From positions 186,001-250,000 of the forward strand of contig JAWPHD010001350.1 in assembly GCA_037043455.1 (NCBI GenBank): 64,000 nucleotides of DNA, read 5' to 3'. The translations under genes and the position numbers were made by a program. The DNA is from Cyrtodaria siliqua. Lineage: Eukaryota; Mollusca; Bivalvia; Adapedonta; Hiatellidae. Position 1 is the stretch's first letter, and every line of letters begins with the position of its first letter. The notes beneath the pieces were generated by a model, which was given only the letters and a program-made list of their open reading frames with translations, was not told where the DNA came from and made no database searches. Shown in pieces: positions 11,565-23,011 of this stretch.

Positions 11565-11824
11565 TGTCATAGGATAACATATTAATGTATATGGTTATAT
11601 AAATTAAGATGTATTGTCTCTTATATATTCCCCATAGACCCTATATTAATGTAATAATCCGTAAGGACATGACATAATTGTAATAATAAGACTAGTAGGT
11701 AGATCGTGTAACTTTAACGTATAAGGTAAGACACTATTGATAAATCTAACCTGTTCACATATTATACCTGTGCACGTGCATGTAATACATTCACTATCCC
11801 TTTGATATGCTAATTACTTGTAAA
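11565..11824 (+). repeat. Truncated first LTR of the compound Gypsy-type element
   Basis: Begins with TGTCATAGGATAACATATT, matching the LTR start at 12022 (TGTTATAGGATAACATATT), and follows that LTR up to '...gctaattacttgtaa', where it breaks off and joins internal sequence. It has one copy of a roughly 61-bp subunit that is duplicated in the other two LTRs, plus a short insertion ('cgtataaggtaa'). It is preceded by TTTG (11561-11564); TTTG also follows the far LTR (23008-23011), so these bases are probably the target-site duplication of the whole array. Confidence 0.7.
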
Positions 11825-12021
11825 GATCAAGTTAAAGGTCATATTACATTCACTAGACTAATACCGTTTTTATTACTACAGGTAGATAGGATGTGCAATG
11901 AAGCTTAACAGTTTGTTAAGATATATTATAATTATTTTGTTGCTCGAATATTTGAGATATTCTTATACAGTTTTTCCTTTTAGCTAATGTCGAGAACGAC
12001 ATTTCTCGGAGAAGGGAAACA
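11825..12021 (+). mobile_element. Orphan 3' internal end of a Gypsy-type element with polypurine tract
   Basis: Nearly identical to 22035-22231, which lies just before the 3' LTR. It ends in the purine tract 'ggagaagggaaac', followed by the LTR. Its presence upstream of the second LTR shows that a whole element once lay here and lost nearly all of its interior. Confidence 0.75.
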
Positions 12022-12810
12022 TGTTATAGGATAACATATTAATGTATATGGTTATATAAATTAAAATGTATTGTCTCTTATATATTCCCCCATCGACCCT
12101 ATATTAATGTATATGGTTATATAAATTAATATGTATTGTCTCATATATTCCCCCATAGACCCTATATTAATGTAATAATCCGTAAGGACATGACATACTT
12201 GTAATAATAAGACTAGTAGATAGATCGTGTAGCTTTAAGACACTATTGATAAATCTAACCTGTTCACATATTATACCTGTGCACGTGCATGTAATACATT
12301 CACTATCCCTTTGATATGCTAATTACTTGTAAGCGTTGACCAATAGATGTAAGTCTAAGCCGTGATTCGATGTTTGAGACATCGGAGTTTGAACTTACAT
12401 GAAATAAATATTGTATATAATTATTTACAGGTAACTTATTATTACATCTTATTATTCATATATCGTTTAAGGTCTATGTTTGTTTTTATAAACATACATA
12501 TTTGCATTTTTTGCTTTTATTGATGTTTAAAAGTAAAACCTTTGTCTGAGGATCCGTCTGCCATATTTCTATTGTTGTCCGCCATGTTTGTTTTCATATT
12601 GTTTTTATGTATATTGTTATTGATGAGTCTAAGCCACGATTCGATGTTTGAGACATCGGAGTTTGAACTTACAAGAAATAAATATTGTATCTATTTATTT
12701 ACAGCCTCTTACTATGTTGTTGTTGACCCGACGAGAACCTACCCCACCACCCAAAAGTTATCATGAAAACATTATAAGGATAACTTAACGGTAAAACCCA
12801 ACCGGTAACA
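12022..12810 (+). repeat. 5' LTR (middle LTR of the array)
   Basis: 789 bp, starts TGTTATAGG and ends GGTAACA (TG...CA). Near-identical to 22232-23007. Contains a tandem 61-bp duplication near its start and a roughly 75-bp direct duplication (about 12352 and 12628), each with the hairpin-forming 'cgatgtttgagacatcg' and an 'aaataaa' polyadenylation-like signal. Followed by a primer-binding site. Confidence 0.9.
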
Positions 12811-12811
12811 T

Positions 12812-12820
12812 TGGCGCCCA
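12812..12820 (+). other. Primer-binding site
   Basis: TGGCGCCCA lies one base after the 5' LTR. TGG at its start fits pairing with a tRNA 3' CCA end, as in LTR retrotransposons. The tRNA species cannot be named from this alone. Confidence 0.6.
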
Positions 12821-14389
12821 TAACAAGCCGTCGGCAATACAACGAGTCGGGGAGGATCGAGCATGATATGAGATGTCTGCGATTCGATGTAGAATCAATA
12901 TAAACATGTATATAGTAATGTCGATTGATATTGATAGTGCGCACGAGTTATAGAGACTAGCTAGCATGGATTTTTCACGTGTATATCGCGATCCCGGGAA
13001 ACGATAGTACTGGCATGTAAGGACTTTGGATAGAACCATCCTGCAGGACCGGACCTACACAGTGGATACAGGTGACTGAACATCGACATTGATATGTTGT
13101 ACTTTTGTGGACACATTGACAGTGACATTGTGTTAAATTTTGTTTAGCACAAAATTAACATTATTTGATATAGTGATATAGTGATATTATTGTGATGTAT
13201 TACGGCCGACGGAATTTGGTAAGCAATATATTTTATTATTTGAATTGTAAAATGTAATATACACCCGACTGACATACAGTACACCGACCGTGTTTACAAT
13301 AAGTGTATTGTCACACATTTTGACGCTGGATCAAATAATTAGCCTGTTTACTTTTCACGGTCAAGCGCTTACATGGTCAGTCTGCTGTATACCTGATATT
13401 CATCCTATTGTCGCCTGATCATGTGATTGTTAGGAAATTGAGTTGTATTATTGGGAGTACTTATTGACCTATATCCACAGCACACATATAACCCAATTAT
13501 ACTAATACTTATCCTTTATTATAGATCTACATGTATCATAACCCTAACAACTATAAAGTGTATATGCTGGTAGATTGCCGATAGTCAGGAGATTAACATA
13601 TTAAAGATAATTAGATAATTGATAGTTAAACGTACTGCAGAATGTAGTTTGTAGTTTGACAGGATATATAAATAACGAAAAAGTTATTTTCAGGGAATCC
13701 CTATACAATAAATCGTCCTAATATGTATAGATGCCGTTTTTCACATTTATTTTTTAACTAACAATGCCAGATTTAAGGAAAATAATGTTTTGATCAGCAT
13801 TGCAGGAATTTTACAGGTCACAGGAATTGAACAGTCAGTTTTACAGGTACATCGGACATCGAGGTAGATATTTGGATATTGAATACACATATATCATATG
13901 CAATAATTAACTACAGGTACCGTTACTAATCAGTAGGTGACACCATAACCTGAATATTCAATCAATATAACAAGAGAACATGTTTTCTTTTGTATATTAA
14001 ATATAAACAGTAAATACCAGAAAAAACTTACATTCATTTCGCTGAATGACCAAAACGATTGTAAGATTCTTGGTAATAGAATAGTGTTTTGCACATAACA
14101 CGATTGCAAATACATGAACAATGCTTTTGTTTTTCTCTTGATATAGAATATATTTCTTATCAGAAAAAAGAAAGAAAAATAATAGAAAATAATACATGTA
14201 CACACACAAATGCGCATTCGCGGTACGATCGTTATTTAGAGCTTTGAATATAGTGAACAGTTACCGGGAATATACTCTCTGTAAAGTTTACAATGATATT
14301 CAAAGACATCGAATATTTATCGTGTTGTTCTATTAAGACGTGATTATAAGCCGATGCTTATAAGAATCCCTTATATGAAACTCTAAAAG
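12821..14389 (+). other. Noncoding leader of the Gypsy-type element, before the satellite
   Basis: AT-rich sequence between primer-binding site and the tandem array. No protein domain seen. The minus-strand ORFs 12699-12944, 12785-13039, 13930-14217 and 13997-14209 have no recognisable content. Confidence 0.5.
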
Positions 14390-16075
14390 GTTGACAGTGT
14401 AAATGTTGATAGTGACGTAGAAATTGAAAGTGTATCGCATTGATGTTGACATGGTATCACATTGATGTTGATAGTGTATTGCGGAGAAGTTGAAAGTGTA
14501 TCGCATTGATGTTGACGTGGCATCACATTGATGTTGATAGTGTATTGCGGAGAAGTTGAAAGTGTACCGCATTGATGTTGACATGGTATGACATGGATGT
14601 TGACAGTGTATCGCGGATAAGTTGAAAGTTTATCGCATTGATGTTGACATGGTATCACATTGATATGTTGATAGTGTATCGCGGATAAGTTTAAAGTGTA
14701 GCGCATTGATGTTGACATGGTATCACCTTGATGTTGATAGTGTATCGCGGAGAAGTTGAAAGTGTAGTGCATTGATGTTGACATGGTATCACATTGATCG
14801 CGGAGAAGTTGAAAGTGTAGCGCATTGATGTTGACATGGTATCACCTTGATGTTGATAGTGTATCGCGGAGAAGTTGAAAGTGTATGGCATCTATGTTGA
14901 CATGGTATCACATTGATGTTGACAGTGTATCGCGGAGAAGTTGAAAGTGTATCGCATTGATTTTGACATTGTATCGCATTAATGTTGATAGTGTATCGCA
15001 AAGATATAGACAGTGTATCACATTGATGTTGATGTGTAGCGCATTGATATTGATAGTGTGGCGCATGAAATTTGAAAGTTTATCGCATTGAAGTTGATAG
15101 TGTATCGTGGAGAAGTTGAAAGTGTACCGCATTATAGTTGAAGGTGTATCACATGGAGGTTGATAGTGTATCACGTGAAAGTTGAAAGTGTATCGCGTAG
15201 AAGTTGACAGTGTAGCATCTTAAAGTTGAAGGTGTATCGCATTGATGTTGATAGTTTATCACATGAAAGTTGAAAGTTTATCTCATTGAAGTTGATAGTG
15301 TGTTGCGAAGATATTGACAGTGTATCACATTGATGTTGATTTGTAGCGCATTTATATTGACGATGTAGCGCATGCAATTTGAAAGTTTATCGCATCGAAG
15401 TTGAAGATGTATCACATTGATTTTAATAGTTTATCGCGTTGAAATTGAAAGTGTATCGCGTAGAAGTTGACAGTGTATCATCTTGAAGTTGAAGGTGTAT
15501 CGCGTTGAGGTTGATTGTGTATCACGTGAAAGTTGAAAGTGTATCGCGTAGCAGTTGACAGTGTATCATCTTGAAGTTGAAAGTGTTTCACAGTGACATT
15601 GAAACCGGGTATCACAGTGAGGTTGATTGAGGTGTATCACATTACGTTGAATACGTGTTGTATAGAGATTAAACGTGGATCATATAGAGCCTGATTGGGT
15701 ATCACATTAATGCTGATAGTATATTGCGGAGAAGTTGGAAGTGTAGCGCGTTGAAGTTGATTGAGGTGTATCACATTGATGTTGATGTGTAGCGCATTGA
15801 AGTTGATAGTGTATCACATTAAGGTTGACGGTTAGAGGTAGATCTTGTGCATATATGTTGATGGTGTAGTGCGTTGAGGGTGATTTAGTTGTATCATCTT
15901 GAGGTTTAAGGTGTGTTGTATAGTGATTGAAGGTGTATCATATAGAGATTGATCGTGTACCACATACAGGTTGACGGTGACGTGCATATAGATTGATTGT
16001 GATTCACATATAGGTTGATAGTTTATCACTTTGAGATTGAGGTGGTATCAAAGCGAGGTTGAAGGTTGAACAAGT
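14390..16075 (+). repeat. 22-bp satellite with 66-bp higher-order unit inside the retroelement leader
   Basis: The basic unit is about 22 bp, of the form 'gtatcgcattgatgttgaca'. In the first 600 bp three unit types alternate ('cgcattgatgttgaca', 'cacattgatgttgata', 'gcggagaagttgaaag'), giving a 66-bp period; further right the order becomes irregular and units diverge. Because 66 is a multiple of three, every frame without a stop in one unit stays open, which produces the spurious minus-strand ORFs here (for example 14383-14784, 14908-15174). Lies between the primer-binding site and the first Gag-region ORF. Confidence 0.95.
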
Positions 16076-16238
16076 TATTGATGATACATAGGGTGATCAA
16101 TTAGTTATGTATTAGATGGGTTATTGAATGATGTAATGTCTATGTGTCATTGTGAATGATACGGATATACTAAGATTTGAACATTATACAAAACCCAAAG
16201 TATCATAATTAAATTAAAATTATAGATATGGATTAAAC

Positions 16239-17736
16239 ATGGCTGAATATATCTCAGAAAGAGATTTAAGAGTCCTAGCAAGAGAAGCACAAAGAGAAAA
16301 AGAAGAGATACAGAAACAGTTAGAAGAATTAAAGAAAAAAGAATTTAGGAGAGAAAGGGAAAGGTAGACACTATTTGTTCCACAAAGGGAAAAAAAGAAG
16401 AGATACAGAGAAAGTGACAAGCATATACTGATTGATCCACAAAGAGAAGAAGAAGAGAAACAGAGACAGTTAAACGAATTAAAGAGAAAGAGACCGACAG
16501 ACACTAATTGAACCACAAAGAGAAGGTGAAACAGACATACAGGAATTTAAGAAAGAAAGGGACAGACAGACACTGAGTGAAATGCGTGAAATGACTGAAC
16601 ACAGTTTGGAAAATAGAAATGGGTTAAACCCTGATAGCAGTTATCAAAGGGCTATAATAGTTTAACAAGAAAGGAAGAGGTAAATACGACTGTGGATGGA
16701 AGTTTTAAAGATTTCTTTCGCACCTTGGAGGAATTGAAGTCACATTGTAGTACGCCATATAGTACTCGTGATAATAGAAATGAGACCGTATGTATGACGG
16801 AAGAGATCGCTAAATTAGAAGAACATATTAGTCGTTACAAAGAGGAGAGTGAATCTTTAAGAAGAGGACATGAAAGTATACAACAAAAGAAAAGTCACCT
16901 GATGGGAAAATATTACGAATCAACAAATCAAGACGTATCAAAAATGTTGAGAATGAAACAGGTGACCTCAAAGGACAGGAGTGGAGCAGTGCTAAAGAAA
17001 ATGGGTGACCCGGCTATTGCTAGAGGTGTTGTATGGAAAGAGGAGCTATCAGACGAAGAAACTAGACCCAAGCTAGGAATCGAGTCTATGAAAGACAGAC
17101 AATTCCTTACGAAGTTGAAGGAAGAACAGGAGGATAGTAGACAACACGTGTTGCAGAGAGAGTTGTTGGATATTAGTGCACATAAATATGAGTTTATATG
17201 GAAAAATAAAGAATCATTAAGGAGTCGGAAATGAAATTACAATTGATGGACATATTAGAAAGAGAAAGAAGGGAAAAAGAAGAGTTGGATAATATTAAAG
17301 CTATGTTAGAGGATAGAGAGCATAAACTGAAGGAAAAGAGCGCATCCTAACAGAAAGAGACTTTACCTTGTATAGCAGAGAACAATTTGTAATTGATATA
17401 TAACGCAAGATGGTGGACAGAATGGAACTCATAGAAAGCAACTACAAACGAAAAGACAATGAAATGAAAGAGAGAGAACATACCCTACTGAGAACAGAAA
17501 AAGACATTAGAGCTTACACTGAACATAGCAGTATATTTGGAACAGTTATGAGGACATCTGGTATAAAAGACAGTAAGAGAGATTGCAATATACCAACACA
17601 ACTTGATGATAATTACAGATCACAGAAGAAAGAAGAGGATAGCAAGATACTTCCACAAGTTGACCTTATTTACCGAATCCAGGAAGATAGCAAGATACTA
17701 CCACCATTAGATATGAGTCAGATAGCAAGATACTGA
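16239..17736 (+). pseudogene. Glu/Lys-rich coiled-coil pre-Gag region
   Basis: Starts at the ATG at 16239 (MAEYISERDLRVLAREAQRE) and continues as strongly charged, heptad-like sequence (EKEEIQKQLEELKKKE). It is broken by TAG near 16364 and frameshifts, then reopens as 16692-17234 (180 aa) and 17410-17736 (108 aa). The composition suggests long coiled coils. Position between leader and Gag suggests an N-terminal extension of Gag or a separate small ORF. No family recognised. Short direct repeats such as EDSKILP occur twice near 17640-17700. Confidence 0.55.
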
Positions 17737-17796
17737 CACAAATGGATGATAGTCACAAACCAGAAGAAAAAAAAAGTTGGAATGATAATCCTAATA

Positions 17797-18683
17797 AGAA
17801 GCTAAACCTGACATACTTTTCGGGAATGGAACCCAGCCCCAGAAATGAATCCACATTTGAAGAATGGAAATTGGAAGTGGAATGTGTGACAGCTATATAT
17901 TCTGACCTCGTTGTTATCTAGTCTATCCGGAAAGTTTTAAAGGGACAAGCAAAAAGGATCATGCTGCACTTAAGACCATCTGCTACTGTTGACCAAATCC
18001 TCAGGAAGTTAGAAGATGCTTTTGGAAACATTGCTAGTAAAGACAGTATCTTATCGCACTTCTTCATGGCGGAACAAGATAGCATCGAATCAATTGTTGA
18101 ATGGGGCCTTCGTTTAGAGGAGATGTTATTGCAAGCATCAAGAAAAGCAACTATAACACCGGAGGAGAAATACGTAATGTTAAAGAAAAGGTTTTGGAGA
18201 GGCTTGAGGAACGAGGAGCTAAGAGTTTCAACAAGAGTGCACTTTGAAAGCAATATACGATTCGAAGAGCTGAGAAATAAAGTCCGCGCCGAGGAGTATG
18301 AAATTCAAGTCCAAAAGCAGAGGTCGGTGAACAAAGTACAGCAAGCAGCGGTACACATTCAAGATGACAGTTCGAAGGACATGATGAGGAAGCTGTTTGA
18401 GAAGATGGAACTTTTCACCAAAAAGGTGGACGAAATACAGAAAGAGAACGAAGCCAGAACAGATGATAGAAGATTAAAAGACAACAATGAAACACAAGAT
18501 CAAGCTAGAGGAAGAGGATTTTTTCGAAGTGGAAATTATAAAGGTGGAAGAGGAAGAGGAATATGGGAGAAACAGCCTGCAAATGAGGAGCCTAAAAAGA
18601 AACAAGAAACCAACAAAGAGGCTTCTTTAAACAAATGTTCTCTAAGGCAGGGAAATTGGGGAACAGTGAGAAAAGCCCTATGA
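17797..18683 (+). pseudogene. gag: Retrotransposon Gag (capsid-like) ORF
   Basis: The reading runs from LTYFSGMEPSPRNESTFEEW through a helical capsid-type domain (KVLKGQAKRIMLHLRPSATV, LRKLEDAFGNI, then WGLRLEEMLLQA) to a basic, RG-rich tail (GRGRGIWEKQ). It resembles Gag proteins of Gypsy/PNMA-like retrotransposons, which form the particle that packages the RNA. It carries one internal TAG at 17919-17921, probably from CAG; downstream it is open from 17961 to 18683 (240 codons). No clear CCHC zinc knuckle remains, only one Cys near the end (NKCSLRQGNW), so the nucleocapsid part is either RG-type or damaged. Protease follows in the next segment. Confidence 0.75.
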
Positions 18684-18686
18684 AGA

Positions 18687-19012
18687 AAAAGATCAATATT
18701 TTTGAAAGACAGTCAAGTATTCATCAATAATATTGAAACGGCTTGCATCGTGGATACCGGATCGATGATAACCTCACTTGGTGAACATCTTAATGAACGA
18801 CTGGATCCACAACCTGAACTGCATCCGTTGGAAACACATTGTTCAAAGTCCAGACGGCAATGCGTTACCTTACAAAGGATAAATTGAAGTAAATATCCAA
18901 GTACCAGGCATTACCAATCAGGAGATCTTTGTATCCGTGTTAGTAGTTTTAAATACGGACTACAACTTGACCGTACCTATGATCATTGGAACGAACGTTA
19001 TCAAGTTTAACT
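18687..19012 (+). pseudogene. Retroviral-type aspartyl protease remnant
   Basis: Contains ACIVDTGSMITSL, the DTG(S) active-site motif (about 18742-18780), and the C-terminal signature VPMIIGTNVI (about 18970-19005). The two halves are separated by a frameshift near 18840 and a TAA at about 18882. In the element this enzyme would process Gag and Pol. The order Gag then protease is as in Gypsy-type elements. Confidence 0.75.
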
Positions 19013-19319
19013 CCTTAGAGGATGAAGACAAACTATCTGAAGAATGGAGATCAGCAGTTTTGTCAATACATTCAGTTGAATCGATAGGAACTGTTAGATC
19101 CACAAATACAAGAGACACAGAGTTAGGACCTTTCGAGATAATAACCTTATCTGGATTCGTAAGGAAAACATCTGACAATGAATCTGCAGTCACAAAGTTA
19201 TCCGATTTGGGATCAAGTAGAATTGGAGTTTCTTCTCGAATCGTTAAGTTGGATAACATATCATCGACTTCAAGAGTCCCTGTAAAGATTTTTAATGTGT
19301 CAGCTAAGTAAATAAAGGT

Positions 19320-19908
19320 TCAACCCAGGTCCATATTATGTGAATTTCACGGAGTGAAAGTATTAAGATCATGGGTACCGGAAGTCAGTAAAGGTTAGAA
19401 AGCAACATACCAGAGGAATACATCTACACATGAAGATGAGAAAACGTATTTCATGGAAACAGTGAAACTAGATGTACAACACAAAGATAGCGAGGAGCAG
19501 AAAGAGAAACTTACAGACCTACTCTACAAGTGGGAAGGAGTATTTTCACAAGGTCCACCAGACCAGTTTGAGGTGCTGACTGACAACAATGCGTTTACCT
19601 ACGTGAAATCACGGCTAAATTGGACGCAACTGGACAAAGATGGGTGGCAGCATTGTCCAACTACGACTATTCCATTTCTTATCGTAGTGGCAAGAAAAAT
19701 TGATGCGGATGCCCTATCTCGTCAGAATCATCACGATGTCGATACAGATGTGGAACAAGTCGAACCTGACGTTGTGAAATCAGTGCTCAATATGAACATT
19801 GGCATATCGCCATATTCCAATGACCATGCGTCGGCTGAACCGTCATGGACCAAGACTATCCAGAAGACCTTATCCGAGCTCATGCACTTACCACACATGA
19901 TTGGATAA
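19320..19908 (+). pseudogene. pol: Pol remnant: RT start fused in frame to RNase H end
   Basis: Codons up to YKWEGVFSQGPPD match the region just before RT in Gypsy-type Pol, but the next residues, FEVLTDNNAFTYVKS then KIDADALSRQ, belong to the end of RNase H. All RT catalytic motifs and most of RNase H (normally several hundred residues) are missing, yet the frame is continuous over the junction near 19561 in the ORF 19453-19908. This copy is therefore non-autonomous. The in-frame join could be chance or could have been kept because a read-through Gag-Pol was still useful. The part from about 19740 on leads towards integrase. Confidence 0.8.
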
Positions 19909-20326
19909 AGGGCAAGGATGCGGACACGGCGATATCTAGAGAAAAGACACTTGTGGCTCTTGGAGTGCGACCTAGTACGAACCAGCTTCTAAGGCAATCA
20001 GTCGAGACCAGGAAGTACCTTCGGAATTGGAAACAATGAGTCTGAAAGACGGAGTTCTGTACCATAGAACTGCTATACTGGGTCACCAGGAAAGAGACAG
20101 GACCACTAATCTATTTAAAGAGCGGTTTTACTGGCCGGGAATGGACACTGATGTGGCTCAGTGGGTGAGTCGGTGTGGCAGGTGCATTCGGCGAAAGACA
20201 TCACCAAGTCTTGCGACAGGGTTGATCAACAGTGATTCTTCATCACCTATGGAGCTTGTGTGCATCGATTATTTGTCGCAGGAGGCATCTAAAGGAGGTT
20301 TCGAGAATGTAATTAACGTCTCTGAC
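19909..20326 (+). pseudogene. Integrase, zinc-binding and first catalytic part
   Basis: Includes SLKDGVLYHRTAILGHQERD, FKERFYWPGM and the CGRC pair, an HHCC zinc-binding domain, then MELVCIDYLS with the first catalytic Asp of the DDE triad. The frame is interrupted at about 20326 by a SINE. A frameshift separates it from the Pol remnant (the ORF 19845-20039 overlaps). Confidence 0.75.
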
Positions 20327-20556
20327 TTGAAATCACTTGCCCCTCACCGCTATAGGTTCGATCCCTCAGGGGCCTAGGAATCTTTATGTGAGGAAGCTAT
20401 CCAGCTGGCTTGCGGAACGTCGGTGGTTCTACCCAGGTGCCCGCCCGTGAACGAAAATTGCCCGGAGGGTCACCGTGGGTCTTCCTCCATCAATGGAAGC
20501 TGGAAAGTCGCCATATGACCTTAGCTGTTGGTGCGACTATAAAATCCAATTCAACC
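20327..20556 (+). mobile_element. tRNA-derived SINE inserted in the integrase core
   Basis: Carries a polymerase III B-box-like 'ggttcgatccc' near its 5' end and the body 'gaggaagctatccagctggc' through 'ggaaagtcgccatatgacct'. A reverse copy of the same family lies at 54262-54475. The coding sequence is cut after VINVSD and resumes as ITDHFTRYAQ, so it splits the DDE domain. The flanks 'aatta...gac' appear on both sides and may be a diverged target duplication. Confidence 0.8.
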
Positions 20557-21050
20557 AATTATCACCGACCACTTCACTCGCTACGCTCAGGCTATACCCG
20601 CTAAGAATCAGACAGCTAGGACAACGGCAACAGTTCTATTTGACAACTTCTTCGTTCACTATGGATTTCCGGAGAGAGTACACAGTGATCGGGGCCAGAA
20701 CTTCTTGTCCAGAGTCATACAGAGACTATGCACAATTATTGGGATGAAACGATGGAGGACAACGCTTTACCATCCACAAGGCAACGGGCAAGTCGAGCGT
20801 TTCAACCAAACACTTCTTCAAATGCTCGGGACACTAGAGAATGACAAAAAGAAGGATTGGAAAGCATCGGTTCCAACCCTTGTGCACGTTTTTAACGCCA
20901 CACGCCATGAAAGCACAGGATATTGCCCCATACCTCCTGATGTTTGGACGTCACCCAAGGTTAGCTATCGACGCGTTCCTTGGCCTAAAAGCGACAGCGC
21001 GTTAGTGGCTCCTCGCCCTCCGATTACATGAGGAAGCTCGAAGCAGACTT
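20557..21050 (+). pseudogene. Integrase core, second and third catalytic residues
   Basis: Reads DHFTRYAQAIPA, HYGFPERVHSDRGQNF (second catalytic Asp in HSDRG) and TLYHPQGNGQVERFNQT (catalytic Glu in QVERF). Together with CIDYLS before the SINE, all three DDE residues are still encoded. A frameshift follows the part with the HVFNATRHESTGY motif. Confidence 0.8.
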
Positions 21051-21161
21051 GTCCTACGCATACAAACGTGCTAATGAGACAGCTCTTTGTAGTGGCATCA
21101 ATGCCAAAAAGTACTATGATCGGAAGGTGAAGGAGTCGAAGCTATTACCAGGAGACCGCGT

Positions 21162-21596
21162 TTGGTCAGAAATGTAGGCCTCAAAGGAAAGCAGAAATTG
21201 GCTGATGTCTGGAATGAACACCCATACATTGTTCAGCAGCAACCAAACACTGACCTTCCGGTGTTCGTTGTGCGACTGGAAGATGGCGAAGGCAAGTCTC
21301 GAACTTTGAATAGAAATTTACTTCTACCATTCATGAGCTTGCCAACCCCTCTATCTAGACACAACGCCAGTGACGACGAGTTCTCTTCTTCAGACGAAAC
21401 GCATGAACAGAACACGTCGATAACTGAGACTTCAGCTGATGAGTCTCAATCATCAAGCTCATGCAGCTCTGTAGCAGCGAGCTATAAACCACCACACCGA
21501 CGCCTTCCAAACAAAATTGGTATACTGCCACACGGTCCAACACGGCAACGCAAACCACCGTCTTGGATGACAACTGGAAACTATGCTATGGTTTAA
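21162..21596 (+). pseudogene. Integrase C-terminal part with Ser-rich tail
   Basis: The 144-codon ORF starts with VRNVGLKGKQKLADVW and KSRTLNRNLLLPF, typical of the end of Gypsy-type integrases in animals. It continues into a Ser/Asp/Glu-rich stretch and a basic end (PTRQRKPPSWM), and stops at TAA 21594-21596. The join to the upstream piece is frameshifted near 21160. Confidence 0.7.
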
Positions 21597-22231
21597 TACC
21601 TTAGACATGTAACCAGTACAGTCAGTAATTTTGATGTAACAAAACAGGAAAGTATTTTATATTTCAATTAGTGAAATAGATACAAATTATTCGATGCGGT
21701 GCATTATGCTTTGGTGTTATTTTGGTTACATACAGTGTGGTAAGTGATTTATGCGGATGTCGTACTTTCTTCTTTCTTTTTTTTTTAAATTCGGGTCAAT
21801 TTCGGCGAAAAGACAAGTAATTTGGAGAAAGTGTTGCTCGATTCACACAGTGTATTATGTGACATTTATTATTATTATTATTGTCAGTTACAGGTTGAGA
21901 CGGTCACGTTTCTGCAACTTATTTGCCGAGACTTATGAATGGGGTCTTATCAATTTTTAACAGTTTAATTGCATTTCACTTTGCCATATTAATGATGAAT
22001 TATAATGGAATCTTTATGTTTACTGTTTATACAGGATCAAGTTAAAGGTCATATTACATTCACTAGACTAATACCGTTTTTATTACTACTGGTAGATAGG
22101 ATGTGCAATGAAGCTTAACAGTTTGTTAAGATATATTATAATTATTTTGTTGCTCGAATATTTGAGATATTCTTATACAGTTTTTCCTTTTAGCTAATGT
22201 CGAGGACGACATTTCTCGGAGAAGGGAAACA
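21597..22231 (+). other. 3' noncoding internal end with polypurine tract
   Basis: Noncoding sequence between the end of pol and the 3' LTR. Positions 22035-22231 duplicate 11825-12021. The purine run 'ggagaagggaaac' (22218-22230) immediately precedes the LTR and should be the plus-strand primer. Confidence 0.75.
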
Positions 22232-23007
22232 TGTTATAGGATAACATATTAATGTATATGGTTATATAAATTAAAATGTATTGTCTCTTATATATTCCCC
22301 CATATACCCTATATTAATGTATATGGTTATATAAATTAATATGTATTGTCTCATATATTCCCCCATAGACCCTATATTAATGTAATAATCCGTAAGGACA
22401 TGACATACTTGTAATAATAAGACTAGTAGGTAGATCGTGTAGCTTTAAGACACTATTGATAAATCTAACCTGTTCACATATTATACCTGTGCACGTGCAT
22501 GTAATACATTCAGTATCCCTTTGATATGCTAATTACATGTAAGCGTTGACCAATAAGCCATGATTCGATGTTTGAGATATCGGAGTTTGAACTTACATGA
22601 AATAAATATTGTATATAATTATTTACAGGTAACTTAGTATTACATCTTATTATTCATATCTCGTTTAAGGTCTATGTATGTTTTTATAAAGATACATATT
22701 TGCATTTTGTGCTTTTATTGATGATTAAAAGTAAAACCTTTGTCTGAGGATCCGTCGGCCATATTTCTATTGTTGTCCGCCATGTTTGTTTTCATATTGT
22801 TTTTATGTATATTGTTACTGATGAGTCTAAGCCATGATTCGATGTTTGAGACACGGAATTTGAACTTACATGAAATAAATATTGTATCTATTTATGTACA
22901 GCCTCTTACTATGTTGTTGTTGACCCGACGAGAACCTACCCCACCACCCAAAAGTTATCATGACAACATTATAAGGATAACCTAACGGTAAAACCCAACC
23001 GGTAACA
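22232..23007 (+). repeat. 3' LTR of the Gypsy-type element
   Basis: 776 bp, TGTTATAGG to GGTAACA, with the same internal duplications as the 5' LTR. Followed by TTTG (23008-23011), matching TTTG before the truncated first LTR at 11561-11564. The middle and right LTRs differ by scattered substitutions and small indels, so the insertion is not recent. Confidence 0.9.
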
Positions 23008-23011
23008 TTTG

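Noticed and set aside
14333..15377. Series of minus-strand ORFs of 66-133 codons
   Set aside because: They are the 22/66-bp satellite read in frames without stops; the peptide repeats every 22 residues and has no domain.
17918..18253. Minus-strand ORF of 111 codons
   Set aside because: Antisense shadow of the Gag ORF.
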